The notes: a model not told the origin generated them from the sequence alone. Numbered from the stretch's first letter, positions 1 through 17,699 are shown. The stretch: 64,000 bases of DNA from Pantoea sp. SOD02 (GCF_024707505.1 NZ_CP102604.1:248001-312000), one strand, 5' to 3'. Made by a program: numbers and translations.

Positions 1-11
1 TGAGGAACCCC

Positions 12-3000
12 ATGGTTTACTCCTATACCGAGAAAAAACGTATTCGTAAGGATTTTGGTAAACGTCCACAAGTTTTGGACATACCTTATCTCCTTTCTAT
101 CCAGCTTGACTCGTTCCAGAAGTTTATCGAGCAAGATCCAGAAGGCCAGTACGGTCTGGAAGCAGCCTTCCGCTCCGTATTCCCAATCTCAAGCTACAGC
201 GGCAACTCTGAGTTGCAGTATGTTAGCTACCGTTTGGGTGAGCCTGTCTTTGACGTAACTGAATGTCAGATCCGTGGCGTGACCTATTCGGCACCGCTGC
301 GCGTGAAACTGCGTCTGGTGATCTACGAGCGCGAAGCGCCGGAAGGCACCGTAAAAGACATTAAAGAACAAGAAGTCTACATGGGTGAGATTCCACTCAT
401 GACGGACAACGGTACCTTTGTTATCAATGGTACTGAGCGTGTTATCGTTTCTCAGCTGCACCGTAGTCCTGGCGTGTTCTTCGACAGTGATAAGGGTAAA
501 ACGCACTCTTCCGGTAAAGTGCTGTATAACGCACGTATCATCCCTTACCGCGGTTCATGGCTCGACTTCGAGTTTGACCCGAAAGACAACCTCTTCGTCC
601 GTATTGACCGTCGTCGTAAGCTGCCGGCCAGTATCATTCTGCGCGCGTTAAACTTCACCTCAGAACAAATCCTCGATCTGTTCTTTGACAAAGTCGTTTA
701 TGAAATCCGCGATAACAAACTGCAGATGGAACTGGTGCCTGAGCGCCTGCGTGGTGAAACCGCCTCCTTCGATATCGAAGCAAACGGCACGGTCTACGTT
801 GAGAAAGGTCGTCGCATCACTGCGCGCCACATCCGTCAGCTGGAAAAAGACAACATTCAGCACATCGAAGTGCCAGTTGAATACATTGCTGGCAAAGTGG
901 TCGCTAAAGACTACGTCGATCTGAACACCGGCGAGCTGATCGTTCCAGCGAACATGGAATTGTCACTGGATCTGCTGGCGAAGCTGAGCCAGTCAGGCCA
1001 CAAGCGCATTGAAACGCTGTTCACCAACGACCTGGATCACGGTGCGTATATCTCCGAGACTCTGCGTGTTGACCCAACCAACGATCGCTTAAGCGCGCTG
1101 GTTGAGATCTACCGCATGATGCGTCCTGGTGAGCCACCAACGCGTGAAGCCGCTGAAAACCTGTTTGAGAACCTGTTCTTCTCTGAAGATCGTTATGATC
1201 TTTCTGCGGTTGGTCGCATGAAGTTCAACCGTTCTCTGCTGCGTGATGAGATCGAAGGTTCAGGTATCCTGAGCAAAGACGACATCATCGAAGTGATGAA
1301 AAAGCTTATCGGTATCCGTAACGGTATCGGTGAAGTGGATGATATCGATCACCTCGGCAACCGTCGTATTCGTTCTGTTGGCGAAATGGCAGAAAACCAG
1401 TTCCGTGTTGGTCTGGTTCGTGTTGAGCGTGCAGTTAAAGAGCGTCTGTCTCTGGGCGACCTCGATACGCTGATGCCTCAGGACATGATCAACGCTAAGC
1501 CGATTTCGGCGGCGGTGAAAGAGTTCTTCGGTTCAAGCCAGCTGTCCCAGTTTATGGATCAGAACAACCCGTTGTCTGAGATTACGCACAAACGTCGTAT
1601 CTCTGCTCTGGGCCCAGGCGGTCTGACCCGTGAGCGCGCCGGCTTCGAAGTGCGTGACGTACACCCAACCCACTACGGTCGTGTATGTCCTATCGAAACC
1701 CCGGAAGGCCCGAACATCGGTCTGATCAACTCACTCTCTGTTTACGCGCAGACCAATGAATACGGTTTCCTTGAAACCCCGTATCGTCGCGTTGTTGACG
1801 GAAAAGTGAGTGATGAAATTCATTACCTCTCTGCAATTGAAGAGGGTAACTACGTTATCGCTCAGGCGAACACCAACCTCGCAGAAGATGGCAGCTTTGT
1901 TGACGATCTCGTCACCTGCCGTAGCAAGGGTGAGTCAAGCCTGTTCAGCCGCGATCAGGTTGACTACATGGACGTTTCCACCCAACAGGTGGTTTCTGTC
2001 GGTGCGTCACTGATTCCGTTCCTGGAGCACGATGATGCTAACCGCGCCTTGATGGGTGCGAACATGCAACGTCAGGCGGTTCCAACTCTGCGCGCTGATA
2101 AGCCGCTGGTTGGTACCGGTATGGAACGTGCAGTAGCGGTTGACTCCGGTGTAACTGCCGTCGCGAAACGTGGTGGTACCGTTCAGTACGTTGATGCTTC
2201 TCGTATCGTTATTAAAGTTAACGAAGAAGAGATGTATCCGGGCGAAGCGGGTATCGACATCTACAACCTGACTAAGTACACCCGTTCTAACCAGAACACC
2301 TGCATCAATCAGATGCCGTGTGTAAACCTGGGTGAACCGATTGAGCGTGGCGACGTGCTGGCTGACGGCCCGTCTACCGATCTCGGTGAACTGGCGCTGG
2401 GTCAGAACATGCGCGTGGCGTTCATGCCATGGAACGGTTACAACTTCGAAGACTCCATCCTCGTATCCGAGCGTGTGGTTCAGGAAGACCGTTTCACCAC
2501 TATTCACATCCAGGAACTGGCATGTGTGTCTCGCGACACCAAGCTGGGGCCAGAAGAGATCACCGCTGATATCCCGAACGTGGGTGAAGCAGCGCTTTCT
2601 AAACTGGATGAATCCGGCATCGTGTATATCGGTGCAGAAGTGACCGGTGGCGACATTCTGGTTGGTAAAGTGACGCCGAAAGGTGAAACCCAGCTGACGC
2701 CAGAAGAGAAACTGCTGCGTGCGATCTTCGGTGAAAAAGCCTCTGACGTGAAAGATTCGTCACTGCGCGTTCCAAACGGCGTATCCGGTACGGTTATCGA
2801 TGTGCAGGTCTTCACCCGCGATGGCGTGGAAAAAGACAAGCGCGCGCTGGAAATCGAAGAGATGCAGCTGAAGCAGGTTAAGAAAGACCTGTCTGAAGAA
2901 CTGCAGATCTTCGAAGCGGGCCTGTTCGGCCGTATCCAGGCAGTACTGATCTCGGGTGGTGTTGAAGCTGAGAAGCTGGACAAACTGCCACGTGAGCGCT

Positions 3001-4040
3001 GGTTGGAGCTGGGCCTGACTGACGAAGAGAAGCAGAATTCTCTGGAGCAGCTGGCTGAGCAGTACGACGAGCTGAAGCACGAGTTTGAGAAGAAACTTGA
3101 AGCTAAGCGTCGTAAGATCACCCAAGGCGATGATCTGGCACCAGGCGTGCTGAAAATCGTTAAGGTGTATCTGGCCGTTAAACGTCAGATCCAGCCTGGT
3201 GACAAGATGGCCGGTCGTCACGGTAACAAGGGTGTTATCTCTAAGATCAACCCTATCGAAGACATGCCTTACGATGAGAACGGTACGCCGGTCGACATCG
3301 TACTGAACCCGCTGGGCGTACCATCGCGTATGAACATCGGTCAGATCCTGGAAACTCACCTCGGTATGGCGGCGAAAGGCATTGGTGAAAAAATCAATGC
3401 GATGCTGAAGAAGCAGGAAGAAGTCTCCAAACTGCGTGAGTTCATCCAGCGTGCTTACGATCTGGGCACTGATGTGCGTCAGAAAGTTGACCTGAACACC
3501 TTTACAGACGACGAAGTGCTGCGTCTGGCAGAAAACCTGAAGAAGGGTATGCCAATCGCAACTCCGGTGTTTGACGGTGCGAAAGAGAGCGAAATCAAAG
3601 AGCTGTTGCAGCTCGGCGGCTTGCCTTCTTCCGGTCAGATCACCCTGTTCGACGGCCGTACCGGTGAGCAGTTTGAGCGTCAGGTAACCGTAGGTTACAT
3701 GTACATGCTGAAACTGAACCACCTGGTCGACGACAAGATGCACGCACGTTCTACCGGTTCTTACAGCTTGGTTACTCAGCAGCCGCTGGGTGGTAAAGCG
3801 CAGTTCGGTGGACAGCGCTTCGGTGAGATGGAAGTGTGGGCACTGGAAGCATACGGTGCCGCGTATACCCTGCAGGAAATGCTTACCGTTAAATCTGATG
3901 ACGTTAACGGCCGTACGAAGATGTATAAAAACATCGTCGACGGTAACCATCAGATGGAACCGGGCATGCCGGAATCCTTCAACGTACTGTTGAAAGAGAT
4001 TCGCTCGCTGGGTATCAACATCGAGCTGGAAGACGAGTAA
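12..4040 (+). CDS. rpoB: RNA polymerase beta subunit
   Basis: Catalytic beta subunit of RNA polymerase; with beta-prime it forms the active centre. The protein has 1342 residues, the same length as E. coli RpoB, so E. coli numbering can be used. The start ATG follows a GAGG ribosome site at the very edge of the window; rplL should lie just outside. The rifampicin-resistance region around residues 507-538 shows wild-type residues at the usual mutation points (Q513, D516, H526, R529, S531), so no resistance change is visible. The active-site segment [12 protein letters not shown] lies near residue 1065, and the C-terminal segment carries [18 protein letters not shown]. rpoC follows after 78 bp in the same operon. 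Confidence 0.99.
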   Translation: MVYSYTEKKRIRKDFGKRPQVLDIPYLLSIQLDSFQKFIEQDPEGQYGLEAAFRSVFPISSYSGNSELQYVSYRLGEPVFDVTECQIRGVTYSAPLRVKLRLVIYEREAPEGTVKDIKEQEVYMGEIPLMTDNGTFVINGTERVIVSQLHRSPGVFFDSDKGKTHSSGKVLYNARIIPYRGSWLDFEFDPKDNLFVRIDRRRKLPASIILRALNFTSEQILDLFFDKVVYEIRDNKLQMELVPERLRGETASFDIEANGTVYVEKGRRITARHIRQLEKDNIQHIEVPVEYIAGKVVAKDYVDLNTGELIVPANMELSLDLLAKLSQSGHKRIETLFTNDLDHGAYISETLRVDPTNDRLSALVEIYRMMRPGEPPTREAAENLFENLFFSEDRYDLSAVGRMKFNRSLLRDEIEGSGILSKDDIIEVMKKLIGIRNGIGEVDDIDHLGNRRIRSVGEMAENQFRVGLVRVERAVKERLSLGDLDTLMPQDMINAKPISAAVKEFFGSSQLSQFMDQNNPLSEITHKRRISALGPGGLTRERAGFEVRDVHPTHYGRVCPIETPEGPNIGLINSLSVYAQTNEYGFLETPYRRVVDGKVSDEIHYLSAIEEGNYVIAQANTNLAEDGSFVDDLVTCRSKGESSLFSRDQVDYMDVSTQQVVSVGASLIPFLEHDDANRALMGANMQRQAVPTLRADKPLVGTGMERAVAVDSGVTAVAKRGGTVQYVDASRIVIKVNEEEMYPGEAGIDIYNLTKYTRSNQNTCINQMPCVNLGEPIERGDVLADGPSTDLGELALGQNMRVAFMPWNGYNFEDSILVSERVVQEDRFTTIHIQELACVSRDTKLGPEEITADIPNVGEAALSKLDESGIVYIGAEVTGGDILVGKVTPKGETQLTPEEKLLRAIFGEKASDVKDSSLRVPNGVSGTVIDVQVFTRDGVEKDKRALEIEEMQLKQVKKDLSEELQIFEAGLFGRIQAVLISGGVEAEKLDKLPRERWLELGLTDEEKQNSLEQLAEQYDELKHEFEKKLEAKRRKITQGDDLAPGVLKIVKVYLAVKRQIQPGDKMAGRHGNKGVISKINPIEDMPYDENGTPVDIVLNPLGVPSRMNIGQILETHLGMAAKGIGEKINAMLKKQEEVSKLREFIQRAYDLGTDVRQKVDLNTFTDDEVLRLAENLKKGMPIATPVFDGAKESEIKELLQLGGLPSSGQITLFDGRTGEQFERQVTVGYMYMLKLNHLVDDKMHARSTGSYSLVTQQPLGGKAQFGGQRFGEMEVWALEAYGAAYTLQEMLTVKSDDVNGRTKMYKNIVDGNHQMEPGMPESFNVLLKEIRSLGINIELEDE

Positions 4041-4061
4041 GTACTCGCAAGTACTGGTTAC

Positions 4062-4088
4062 GGGACGTGCACTTCGGGTGCGCGTCCC
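4062..4088 (+). other. rpoB-rpoC intergenic RNA hairpin
   Basis: In the 78-bp gap between rpoB and rpoC an 11-bp stem (positions 4062-4072 with 4078-4088, one G-U pair) closes a five-base loop TTCGG. No T-run follows, so it is not an intrinsic terminator. It could protect or process the mRNA between the two cistrons; that role is inference. Confidence 0.6.
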
Positions 4089-4118
4089 TGAGAGTTCCAC
4101 TCCGACGGGAGCTAATCC

Positions 4119-8342
<4,224 letters not shown>

Positions 8343-8365
8343 TTCGTCTGCTAAAGCTGACCAAT

Positions 8366-8395
8366 AAAAAACCCTGCCTCGGCAGGGTTTTTTTT
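8366..8395 (+). terminator. rpoBC operon terminator
   Basis: Stem AAAAACCCTGCC / GGCAGGGTTTTT with a two-base TC loop region followed by an uninterrupted run of T. It sits 23 bp after the rpoC stop and ends before the convergent yjiS gene. The A-run on the other side would let it also work for leftward transcription. Confidence 0.93.
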
Positions 8396-8408
8396 CGTCT
8401 TAATTTTG

Positions 8409-8597
8409 TCAGAACTTGCGGCAGACATCTTCGCGTGTCAGTCCGATATCACGCAGCTGATTGTCACTCAGTTTTGACAGGATGCGATGAGTTTCACGCC
8501 GTGCTTTCCAGTGTTTAACCATACGTACTGCGCCACGGAAGATATCCAGTAAAGTGACATCAAAAGGTTTAGCCGCGCGGTTTTGATCGAATTCCAT
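8409..8597 (-). CDS. yjiS: DUF1127 small protein (YjiS-like)
   Basis: A 62-residue basic protein. The C-terminal half ETHRILSKLSDNQLRDIGLTREDV carries the DUF1127 signature (a short helix-turn-helix-like motif with LSDxxLxDIGL). The start ATG has an AAGG site a few bases upstream. Small DUF1127 proteins bind RNA or tune regulation in some alpha-proteobacteria; for the enterobacterial members the function is not settled. It is divergent to the MocR regulator yjiR, and in E. coli K-12 yjiR and yjiS are also neighbours, which supports both the name and a functional link. It is convergent with rpoC across the terminator. Confidence 0.75.
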   Translation of the reverse strand: MEFDQNRAAKPFDVTLLDIFRGAVRMVKHWKARRETHRILSKLSDNQLRDIGLTREDVCRKF

Positions 8598-8772
8598 AAT
8601 CCTTGCCCTCAGTAGGTTGCCTGAGATGCATTGTCCAATTCTTGCGCATTATGATACAGACGCAAAAATCACTTATCTTTAACATACAGATTGCGCTGTG
8701 ATGGATCTGAATGGTAATAATGAGGGCTATCTGTACTGGTTTGTCATGATCTAAGGCTGAGTGAGGCATACG
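8598..8772. promoter_or_regulatory. Divergent yjiS / yjiR control region
   Basis: A 175-bp AT-richer gap between two divergent genes must hold both promoters. MocR-type regulators often control their own gene and its divergent neighbour. I can see an ATCTGTACTGG block (8728-8738), but I cannot assign operators with certainty. Confidence 0.4.
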
Positions 8773-10227
8773 ATGACGCGCTACCAACATTTGGCATGTT
8801 TGCTTTCAGATCGTATTGAGCAAGGGCTTTACCGCAGCGGCGAGCGCTTGCCGTCGGTGCGCACGCTGAGTCTGGAACACGGCGTGAGTATCAGCACTGT
8901 TCAGCAGGCGTATCATCTGCTGGAAGAGAAACAGCTGATCGTGCCGCAGCCACGATCCGGGTATTTCGTTGCAACGCGCAAAGCGACGCCGCCGATGCCC
9001 GCGATAACCCGACCGGCACAGCGTCCGGTGGAAATCACGCAATGGGAATCGGTGCTGGAGTTGCTTAGCAGCCGGACAAACAGCGATGTGTTGCAACTCG
9101 GCAGCGGTATTCCCGATCTCACTCAGCCCACGTTGAAACCGCTGTGGAAAATTCAGAGCCGGATGGCGCAGAGGCAGGATATTGACCAGCTCAACTATGA
9201 CAGTTTGCTGGGCGTCGCGGCATTGCGCGAACAGGTTGCGCGCCTGACGATCGACAGCGGTTGTCAGCTCACGGCAGAAGATATCGTGATTACCACTGGA
9301 TGCCATGAAGCGCTGTCGATTTCGATTCGTGCGATATGCCAGGCCGGTGACATCATTGCCGTGGAATCGCCCACTTTCCACGGCACTATGCAAACGTTGC
9401 GCGGCTTCGGCATACGTGCCATCGAGATTCCTACCGATTCGGTCACCGGCATCAGCCTGGAAGCGCTGGAACTGGCATTCGAGCAGTGGCCGATCAAAGC
9501 GGTGGTGGTAGTGCCAAACTGCAATAATCCGCTGGGCTTTATCATGCCGGAATCTCGCAAACGTGCGCTGGTAACGCTGGCGCAGCGTTTCGATGCCGCG
9601 ATTATTGAAGACGATGTGTATGGTGAGCTGGCGTGGGAGTATCCGCGTCCGGTTACTATCAAATCGCTGGACAACGATGGCCGCGTGTTGCTGTGCAGTT
9701 CGTTCTCCAAGACGCTGGCGCCGGGACTGCGTGTCGGTTGGGTGGCGCCGGGGCGCTATCGCGATCGCGTGCTGCATATGAAATACATCAGCACCGGATC
9801 GACGGCAACACAGCCGCAGCATGCGGTCGCCGAGTTTATTCGCCTTGGTCATTATTTGCCGCACTTGCGGCGCATGCGTCAGGTGTATCAACGCAACTAC
9901 GAAACTTTCAGCTGTTGGGTGCGGCACTACTTCCCGTGCGGAATTTGTGTGTCGCGTCCGCAGGGCAGCTTCCTGATGTGGATTGAGTTGCCAGAGGCGT
10001 TTGACGCAGTCAGGCTCAACACCGAATTGCGGGAGCTGAACATGCAGGTTGCGGTGGGCTCGCTGTTTTCGGCCTCGGGCAAGTATCGCAACTGCTTGCG
10101 CCTGAATTATGGTTTGCCAATGAATGAGCATACGGAGCAGGCGATAGCCCAACTCGGTGCAGCGGTAGAACGTGCCATGCTGGCTTGCAGTGTAGAAACC
10201 GTGCATACCTCCTCCCTGACCATGTAA
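8773..10227 (+). CDS. yjiR: MocR-type GntR/aminotransferase transcriptional regulator
   Basis: About 484 residues. An N-terminal GntR winged helix-turn-helix (residues about 1-70: LPSVRTLSLEHGVSISTVQQAYHLLEEKQLI) is fused to a fold-type I aminotransferase-like domain. PLP-site features are visible: NCNNPLGF, EDDVYGEL, and the Schiff-base lysine context SSFSKTLAPGLRVGW. The sequence closely follows E. coli YjiR from MTRYQHLA onward. I chose ATG 8773, with GAGG upstream, over an in-frame GTG at 8761 for that reason. The C-terminal tail after AMLA extends roughly 15 residues past the E. coli protein. Likely a PLP-responsive DNA-binding regulator; its target is unknown, with yjiS the obvious candidate. 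It occupies the place of thiFSGH in E. coli. Confidence 0.85.
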   Translation: MTRYQHLACLLSDRIEQGLYRSGERLPSVRTLSLEHGVSISTVQQAYHLLEEKQLIVPQPRSGYFVATRKATPPMPAITRPAQRPVEITQWESVLELLSSRTNSDVLQLGSGIPDLTQPTLKPLWKIQSRMAQRQDIDQLNYDSLLGVAALREQVARLTIDSGCQLTAEDIVITTGCHEALSISIRAICQAGDIIAVESPTFHGTMQTLRGFGIRAIEIPTDSVTGISLEALELAFEQWPIKAVVVVPNCNNPLGFIMPESRKRALVTLAQRFDAAIIEDDVYGELAWEYPRPVTIKSLDNDGRVLLCSSFSKTLAPGLRVGWVAPGRYRDRVLHMKYISTGSTATQPQHAVAEFIRLGHYLPHLRRMRQVYQRNYETFSCWVRHYFPCGICVSRPQGSFLMWIELPEAFDAVRLNTELRELNMQVAVGSLFSASGKYRNCLRLNYGLPMNEHTEQAIAQLGAAVERAMLACSVETVHTSSLTM

Positions 10228-10234
10228 AGAAAGG

Positions 10235-10287
10235 CAGGGCTGGGAGAGGTTAAGACCAGCCCTGGCCCGCTGCAAGCGACAGCGGGC
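10235..10287. terminator. Paired hairpins between convergent yjiR and thiE
   Basis: Two perfect adjacent hairpins: CAGGGCTGG/CCAGCCCTG (10235-10243 with 10256-10264) and GCCCGCTG/CAGCGGGC (10265-10272 with 10280-10287). They lie between convergent genes, so a transcription-ending role is likely, although the T-runs are poor. Confidence 0.55.
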
Positions 10288-10305
10288 AGGCACACTTTAA
10301 CTTTA

Positions 10306-10377
10306 TCAGGAAAGGACGCTAGCCATCACATCACGCTGCTGCGCGGCAGATTCCAGCGTTTCATCCTTACTTACCAC
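10306..10377 (-). other. Short open frame directly after thiE, unassigned
   Basis: In the same frame as thiE, two codons after its TAA, a GTG opens a 23-residue frame VVSKDETLESAAQQRDVMAS ending in TGA. It could be a remnant of a lost downstream thi gene, a tiny translated ORF, or chance. I do not recognise it. Confidence 0.15.
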
Positions 10378-10380
10378 GCA

Positions 10381-13277
<2,897 letters not shown>

Positions 13278-13305
13278 TTTGGCTCTTCATGTTTTGAAGA
13301 GGCAA

Positions 13306-13340
13306 TAAAAAAGCCCATTCAGCATAAGAGGGCTTTTCTT
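13306..13340 (-). terminator. rsd terminator
   Basis: On the minus strand AAAAGCCC and GGGCTTTTTTATT enclose a 13-base loop and end in a T-run, 30 bp after the rsd stop. Confidence 0.85.
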
Positions 13341-13370
13341 GAATAACAAGTTTTTTACATCTTCGGGATG

Positions 13371-13877
13371 TTAAGCCGGGCGGGCGATGACGCTGTCGTT
13401 GGCAACCGGCGGACGCGCCAGTTGGTGATCCCAGGCGAGCTGCACCAGCTTATCTTCCAGCGTAAAGCGCGATTCCAGCACTTCACCGACTTCGGAAAGC
13501 GCGGTTTGAAAATCCACGCAATTATCATCGTTAATCGCTTGCTGCAGATGGGTGTCGTAAAGCTGCATGATGCGATCGGTATTCGCCTCGAGTGCCGGAT
13601 AAATCTGCGCGGCCACGATTAATGGGCTATCACCCTGCATCTCACTAATGATGTGTTCATACACGCTGAAATGGCCGGTAGACAGGTAATCCACCAGGTT
13701 GTGACAAAATGCATCCAGCGCCTGTTCATCCAGCGCGGTTAACGCATCTTTTTGTGGCTTCATGCCAATAAGCTCGTAGTAAGTGACGAGCAGCTGTCGA
13801 CGGGCGCGCAGCCATGAATCCACCAATTCATTTCTGCCACCTACACGCTCTGTCAGGTTCTCTAACTGGTTAAGCAT
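13371..13877 (-). CDS. rsd: Regulator of sigma D (anti-sigma-70 factor)
   Basis: Binds free sigma-70 and favours use of alternative sigma factors as growth slows. The 168-residue protein begins MLNQLENLTERVGGRNELVD and keeps the family core DAFCHNLVDYLSTGHFSVYE and FTLEDKLVQL; E. coli Rsd has 158 residues, the extra length being mostly at the C-terminus. It is divergent to nudC, as in E. coli, and lies next to the thi locus, also as in E. coli. Confidence 0.95.
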   Translation of the reverse strand: MLNQLENLTERVGGRNELVDSWLRARRQLLVTYYELIGMKPQKDALTALDEQALDAFCHNLVDYLSTGHFSVYEHIISEMQGDSPLIVAAQIYPALEANTDRIMQLYDTHLQQAINDDNCVDFQTALSEVGEVLESRFTLEDKLVQLAWDHQLARPPVANDSVIARPA

Positions 13878-13965
13878 ATGGGGCTCCAGGTAGGTTATAG
13901 TTGTTTATTACACACTTAATATTAGGATTTCAGCGTGCGATTTGACGCTAAGGACAACGATTAAG

Positions 13966-14739
13966 ATGCAACGTGAGATCTCAAGCTTAGACGCTGGTTG
14001 GTGGGTTGTCAGCCATGAGCAAAAACTTTGGATGCCGCAGGGTGAATTGCCGCATGGCTTAGCCACCGATTTTGGCCTGAACGGCAGCAACGGCATTTTG
14101 ATTGGCGAGTGGCAGGGCGAGAATGTCTGGCTGGTACGCGAGCCGCGCCCGGACAGCATGGGCTCCGTGCGCCAACTGATTGATGAGGATGTCGGCCTGT
14201 TCCAAATCGCCGGACGTGGCGTGCAGCTGGCGGAGTTTTACCGCTCGCATCGCTGGTGCGGCTATTGCGGCCATGAGATGCACATCAGCAAACGCGAATT
14301 TGCCTGCTTGTGCAATCACTGCCGCGAGCGCTATTACCCGCAAATTGCGCCGTGCATCATCGTGGCCATTCGCCGTGGCGATGAGATTCTGCTCGCCAAT
14401 CATGCGCGCCACCGTAACAACATCTACACCGTGCTGGCCGGCTTCGTCGAAGTGGGCGAAACCTTAGAACAAGCGGTAGCGCGGGAAGTGATGGAGGAGA
14501 GTAACGTGCGGGTGAAAAACGTGCGCTACGTAACCTCGCAGCCGTGGCCGTTCCCGCACTCTCTGATGATGGCGTATATGGCGGAATATGATGGCGGCGA
14601 TCTGCAACACGACGGTAAAGAGCTGCTGGATGCCGGTTGGTATCGATATGACGATCTGCCGCTGTTGCCGCCGCCCGGCACGGTGGCGCGTCGCCTGATT
14701 GAAGATACCGTTGCCCTGTGTCGCGCCAGCACGGCGTGA
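13966..14739 (+). CDS. nudC: NADH pyrophosphatase / NAD-RNA decapping hydrolase
   Basis: Hydrolyses NAD(H) and removes NAD caps from RNA. From ATG 13966 it has 257 residues, identical to E. coli and aligned from the first residues ([13 protein letters not shown] in E. coli, [13 protein letters not shown] here). The zinc ribbon WCGYCGHEM...CLCNHC is near residues 98-119. The Nudix box [20 protein letters not shown] and the NAD-specific SQPWPFP motif are complete. AAGGA lies 11 bases upstream of this ATG; an upstream TTG (13942) is in frame but not supported by the family. It is followed closely by hemE. Confidence 0.97.
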   Translation: MQREISSLDAGWWVVSHEQKLWMPQGELPHGLATDFGLNGSNGILIGEWQGENVWLVREPRPDSMGSVRQLIDEDVGLFQIAGRGVQLAEFYRSHRWCGYCGHEMHISKREFACLCNHCRERYYPQIAPCIIVAIRRGDEILLANHARHRNNIYTVLAGFVEVGETLEQAVAREVMEESNVRVKNVRYVTSQPWPFPHSLMMAYMAEYDGGDLQHDGKELLDAGWYRYDDLPLLPPPGTVARRLIEDTVALCRASTA

Positions 14740-14778
14740 AAATGCTACACTGCCGGCCTTAGCATGAGAGAGCCCATT

Positions 14779-15846
14779 ATGAGTGAACTGAAGAACGATC
14801 GTTATCTGCGCGCCCTGTTACGTCAGCCGGTAGATGTCACGCCGGTATGGATGATGCGACAAGCCGGGCGCTATTTGCCGGAGTACAAAGCCACGCGCGC
14901 TGAAGCCGGTGATTTTATGTCGCTGTGTAAGAATGCTGAGCTGGCGTGTGAAGTCACGCTGCAACCGCTGCGTCGCTATGCGCTGGATGCGGCAATCCTC
15001 TTCAGCGATATTCTCACCATTCCGGATGCGATGGGACTTGGGCTCTACTTTGAGACCGGCGAAGGCCCACGTTTCTCCAATCCGATCACCTGCCGTGCGG
15101 ATGTCGACAAACTGCCGGTGCCGGATCCAGAGCAAGAACTCGGTTATGTGATGAACGCGGTGCGTACCATTCGTCACAGCCTGAAAGGCGAAGTGCCGCT
15201 GATCGGTTTCTCCGGCAGCCCGTGGACGCTGGCAACCTACATGGTTGAAGGCGGCAGCAGCAAAGCCTTCACTAAAATCAAAAAGATGATGTACGCCGAG
15301 CCGCAAACCCTGCACAAGCTGTTGGATAAGCTGGCCGATAGCGTAATTCTTTATCTCAATGCGCAGATCAAAGCTGGCGCGCAGTCGATCATGGTGTTCG
15401 ATACATGGGGCGGCGTGCTGACCGGGCGCGACTATCGCGAATTCTCGCTCTATTACATGCACAAAATCGTCGATAGCGTGCTGCACGAGAATGAAGGTCG
15501 TCGCGTTCCTATTACGCTGTTCACCAAAGGTGGCGGCCAATGGCTGGAAGCGATAGCGGCGACCGGCTGCGATGCGCTGGGACTCGACTGGACCACCGAT
15601 ATCGCCGATGCGCGTCGTCGCGTGGGTGACAAAGTGGCGCTGCAGGGCAACATGGATCCTTCCATGCTGTATGCGCCGCCAGCGCGCATCGAGCAGGAAG
15701 TGGCCGGGATTCTCGAAGGTTTTGGCGCGGGCGAAGGCCACGTGTTTAACCTGGGCCACGGCATCCATCCAGATGTGCCACCTGAGCATGCCGGTGCGTT
15801 TGTTGAAGCGGTGCATCGTCTGTCACGTCCTTATCATCAGGGCTGA
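14779..15846 (+). CDS. hemE: Uroporphyrinogen decarboxylase
   Basis: Cytoplasmic heme pathway enzyme converting uroporphyrinogen III to coproporphyrinogen III. The chosen ATG 14779 gives 355 residues (E. coli 354) starting [20 protein letters not shown]. The [15 protein letters not shown] signature is complete, and the second signature [17 protein letters not shown] is present. Five extra in-frame codons upstream are not conserved. Its TGA shares one base with the nfi ATG, so the two are translationally coupled. Confidence 0.98.
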   Translation: MSELKNDRYLRALLRQPVDVTPVWMMRQAGRYLPEYKATRAEAGDFMSLCKNAELACEVTLQPLRRYALDAAILFSDILTIPDAMGLGLYFETGEGPRFSNPITCRADVDKLPVPDPEQELGYVMNAVRTIRHSLKGEVPLIGFSGSPWTLATYMVEGGSSKAFTKIKKMMYAEPQTLHKLLDKLADSVILYLNAQIKAGAQSIMVFDTWGGVLTGRDYREFSLYYMHKIVDSVLHENEGRRVPITLFTKGGGQWLEAIAATGCDALGLDWTTDIADARRRVGDKVALQGNMDPSMLYAPPARIEQEVAGILEGFGAGEGHVFNLGHGIHPDVPPEHAGAFVEAVHRLSRPYHQG

Positions 15847-16517
15847 TGGTGGATTTAGCCGCACTACGCCAGGAACAGTTGCAACGCGCTGCTGATGTGG
15901 TGCGGCAGGATGATTTCGACGTACTGCCGCCGCGCTTTATTGGTGGTGCCGACGTAGGTTTTGAACAGGGCGGTGAGATTACACGCGCTGCTCTGGTCAT
16001 CCTCGAATATCCATCCTTAACGCTGGTGGAACATCGCATTGCACGCGTGGCCACTACCATGCCGTATATTCCGGGCTTCTTATCTTTCCGCGAAATGCCG
16101 GCACTGCTGGAAGCCTGGCAGCAGCTCTCCCACATGCCCGATCTGCTGTTTGTCGATGGTCACGGTATTTCCCATCCTCGTCGGCTTGGCGTAGCGGCGC
16201 ACTTCGGTTCGCTGGTGGATGTGCCTACGATTGGCGTGGCGAAGAAGCGCCTATGCGGACGTTTTGCTGAGCTGGACGCTGAGCCAGGCAGCCGTCAGCC
16301 GCTGCTCGACAAAGGTGAACAGATTGGCTGGGTATGGCGCAGTAAAGCGCGCTGTAATCCGCTGTTTATCTCCACCGGCCATCGCGTCAGCATGGATAGC
16401 GCCTTGCATTGGGTGGAAGCCTGTACTGCAGGCTATCGTTTGCCGGAACCGACGCGTTGGGCAGATGCTGTCGCCTCTGGACGCCCGGCCTTTCTGCGCT
16501 GGCAAAATACGCCTTAA
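15846..16517 (+). CDS. nfi: Endonuclease V (deoxyinosine 3'-endonuclease)
   Basis: Nicks DNA one base 3' of deoxyinosine and other damaged bases. It has 223 residues from ATG 15846; a GTG at 15849 would give exactly the E. coli N-terminus (start-DLA) and is an equal possibility. Metal-binding and wedge motifs are intact: [38 protein letters not shown] and GVAKKRLCG. It overlaps the hemE stop by one base. The gene order hemE-nfi-yjaG-hupA is that of E. coli. Confidence 0.96.
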   Translation: MVDLAALRQEQLQRAADVVRQDDFDVLPPRFIGGADVGFEQGGEITRAALVILEYPSLTLVEHRIARVATTMPYIPGFLSFREMPALLEAWQQLSHMPDLLFVDGHGISHPRRLGVAAHFGSLVDVPTIGVAKKRLCGRFAELDAEPGSRQPLLDKGEQIGWVWRSKARCNPLFISTGHRVSMDSALHWVEACTAGYRLPEPTRWADAVASGRPAFLRWQNTP

Positions 16518-16579
16518 CGCTGTTTGTGCCCGGCTTTTGCGGTACACTGCCGCCAGCTAACCTATTGAGAGTAAGTTTG

Positions 16580-17170
16580 ATGTTACAGAATCCCGTCCAT
16601 TTGCGTCTGGCGAAGCTTGAAAGCTGGCAGCATATGACTTTCATGGCCTGCCTGTGCGAGCGTATGTTCCCCAACTATTGGGCTTTCTGTCAGCAGACCG
16701 AATTCGCCGATCCGCAACTCTATCGCCGCATCCTCGATCTGATCTGGGAAAGCCTGACGGTCAAAGATGCCAAAATCAATTTCGACGGTCAGCTGGAGAA
16801 ATTTGAAGCGGCGATCCCTAATGGTGACGATTTCGAGGTTTACGGTGTACATCCGGCGATTGATGCCTGCGTGGCATTAAGTGAACTGCTGCATGCACAG
16901 CTCAGCGGTGAAACGCTGGAGCACGCTGTTGAAGTCAGCCGTACATCGATCACCACCGTGGCGATTCTGGAAATGACGCAGGCCGGTCGCGAAATGACCG
17001 ACGAAGAGCTGCGTGAAAACCAGGCGGTAATCGATGAATGGGACCTGCAGTGGGAGATTTTCCGCCTGCTGTCTGAGTGCGAAGAGCGCGACCTGGAATT
17101 GATTAAAGGCCTGCGTGCAGACCTACGCGAAGCGGGAATCAGTAACATCGGTATACTTTTTCAGCAATAA
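16580..17170 (+). CDS. yjaG: DUF416 family protein YjaG
   Basis: A 196-residue cytoplasmic protein, the same length as E. coli YjaG, starting MLQNPVHLRLAKLESWQH with GAGAG upstream. The conserved acidic helical stretches AIDACVALSELLHAQLSGET and ECEERDLELIKGLRADLRE match the family. No biochemical role is established for it, and no catalytic motif is evident. It sits between nfi and hupA, as in E. coli. Confidence 0.93.
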   Translation: MLQNPVHLRLAKLESWQHMTFMACLCERMFPNYWAFCQQTEFADPQLYRRILDLIWESLTVKDAKINFDGQLEKFEAAIPNGDDFEVYGVHPAIDACVALSELLHAQLSGETLEHAVEVSRTSITTVAILEMTQAGREMTDEELRENQAVIDEWDLQWEIFRLLSECEERDLELIKGLRADLREAGISNIGILFQQ

Positions 17171-17358
17171 GGCAAGAAAACGTGACTTCAGGCCCGAATT
17201 ACCGCGCCTGGAGGCTTCACATCGGCCCCCTGTCTGGTCTACATTTGGGGGGCTGAAAATTGTGGCTATCGGTGCGTACCGGCTGAACAAGGCCTGAGAA
17301 GGGCTTTTCCCTCGCACTCGTTGCTTAGCAAGCGATAAATACACTTTAAGGATAACTT

Positions 17359-17631
17359 ATGAACAAGACTCAACTGATTGATGTGATCGCAGAGAAAGCT
17401 GACCTGTCTAAAACCCAGGCTAAGACTGCGCTGGAATCTACCCTGGCTGCGATCACTGAGTCTCTGAAAGAAGGTGATGCTGTACAACTGGTTGGTTTTG
17501 GTACTTTTAAAGTGAACCACCGCGCTGAGCGTACCGGTCGCAACCCGCAGACTGGCAAAGAGATCAAAATTGCAGCGGCTAACGTGCCAGCGTTCGTTTC
17601 AGGCAAAGCTCTGAAAGACGCTGTTAAGTAA
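17359..17631 (+). CDS. hupA: DNA-binding protein HU-alpha
   Basis: A 90-residue nucleoid protein that bends and compacts DNA as a homodimer or as a heterodimer with HU-beta. The sequence has the HU pattern: helical [40 protein letters not shown], and the arm [15 protein letters not shown] with the intercalating proline, then [20 protein letters not shown] precedes the ATG. It is monocistronic, with its own terminator and a 188-bp upstream region. Confidence 0.98.
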   Translation: MNKTQLIDVIAEKADLSKTQAKTALESTLAAITESLKEGDAVQLVGFGTFKVNHRAERTGRNPQTGKEIKIAAANVPAFVSGKALKDAVK

Positions 17632-17661
17632 GTTTCCGCATTGCGGTTTAGCTTTAAAAGA

Positions 17662-17683
17662 GGGGGCGTTAGCGCCCCTTTTT
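17662..17683 (+). terminator. hupA terminator
   Basis: Hairpin GGGGCG / CGCCCC with a four-base loop followed by TTTTT, about 30 bp after the hupA stop. Confidence 0.92.
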
Positions 17684-17699
17684 GTTGCCGGGACCTGCC

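Noticed and set aside
2760..4100. A 446-codon open frame on the minus strand opposite rpoB
   Set aside because: Antisense to a highly conserved gene; composition reflects the codon pattern of rpoB.
8806..10293. A 495-codon open frame on the minus strand opposite yjiR
   Set aside because: It lies entirely antisense to a clear family member, has no recognisable domain, and such frames are common opposite GC-rich genes.
13942..13965. TTG start adding eight residues to NudC
   Set aside because: ATG 13966 gives the exact family length and N-terminal alignment.
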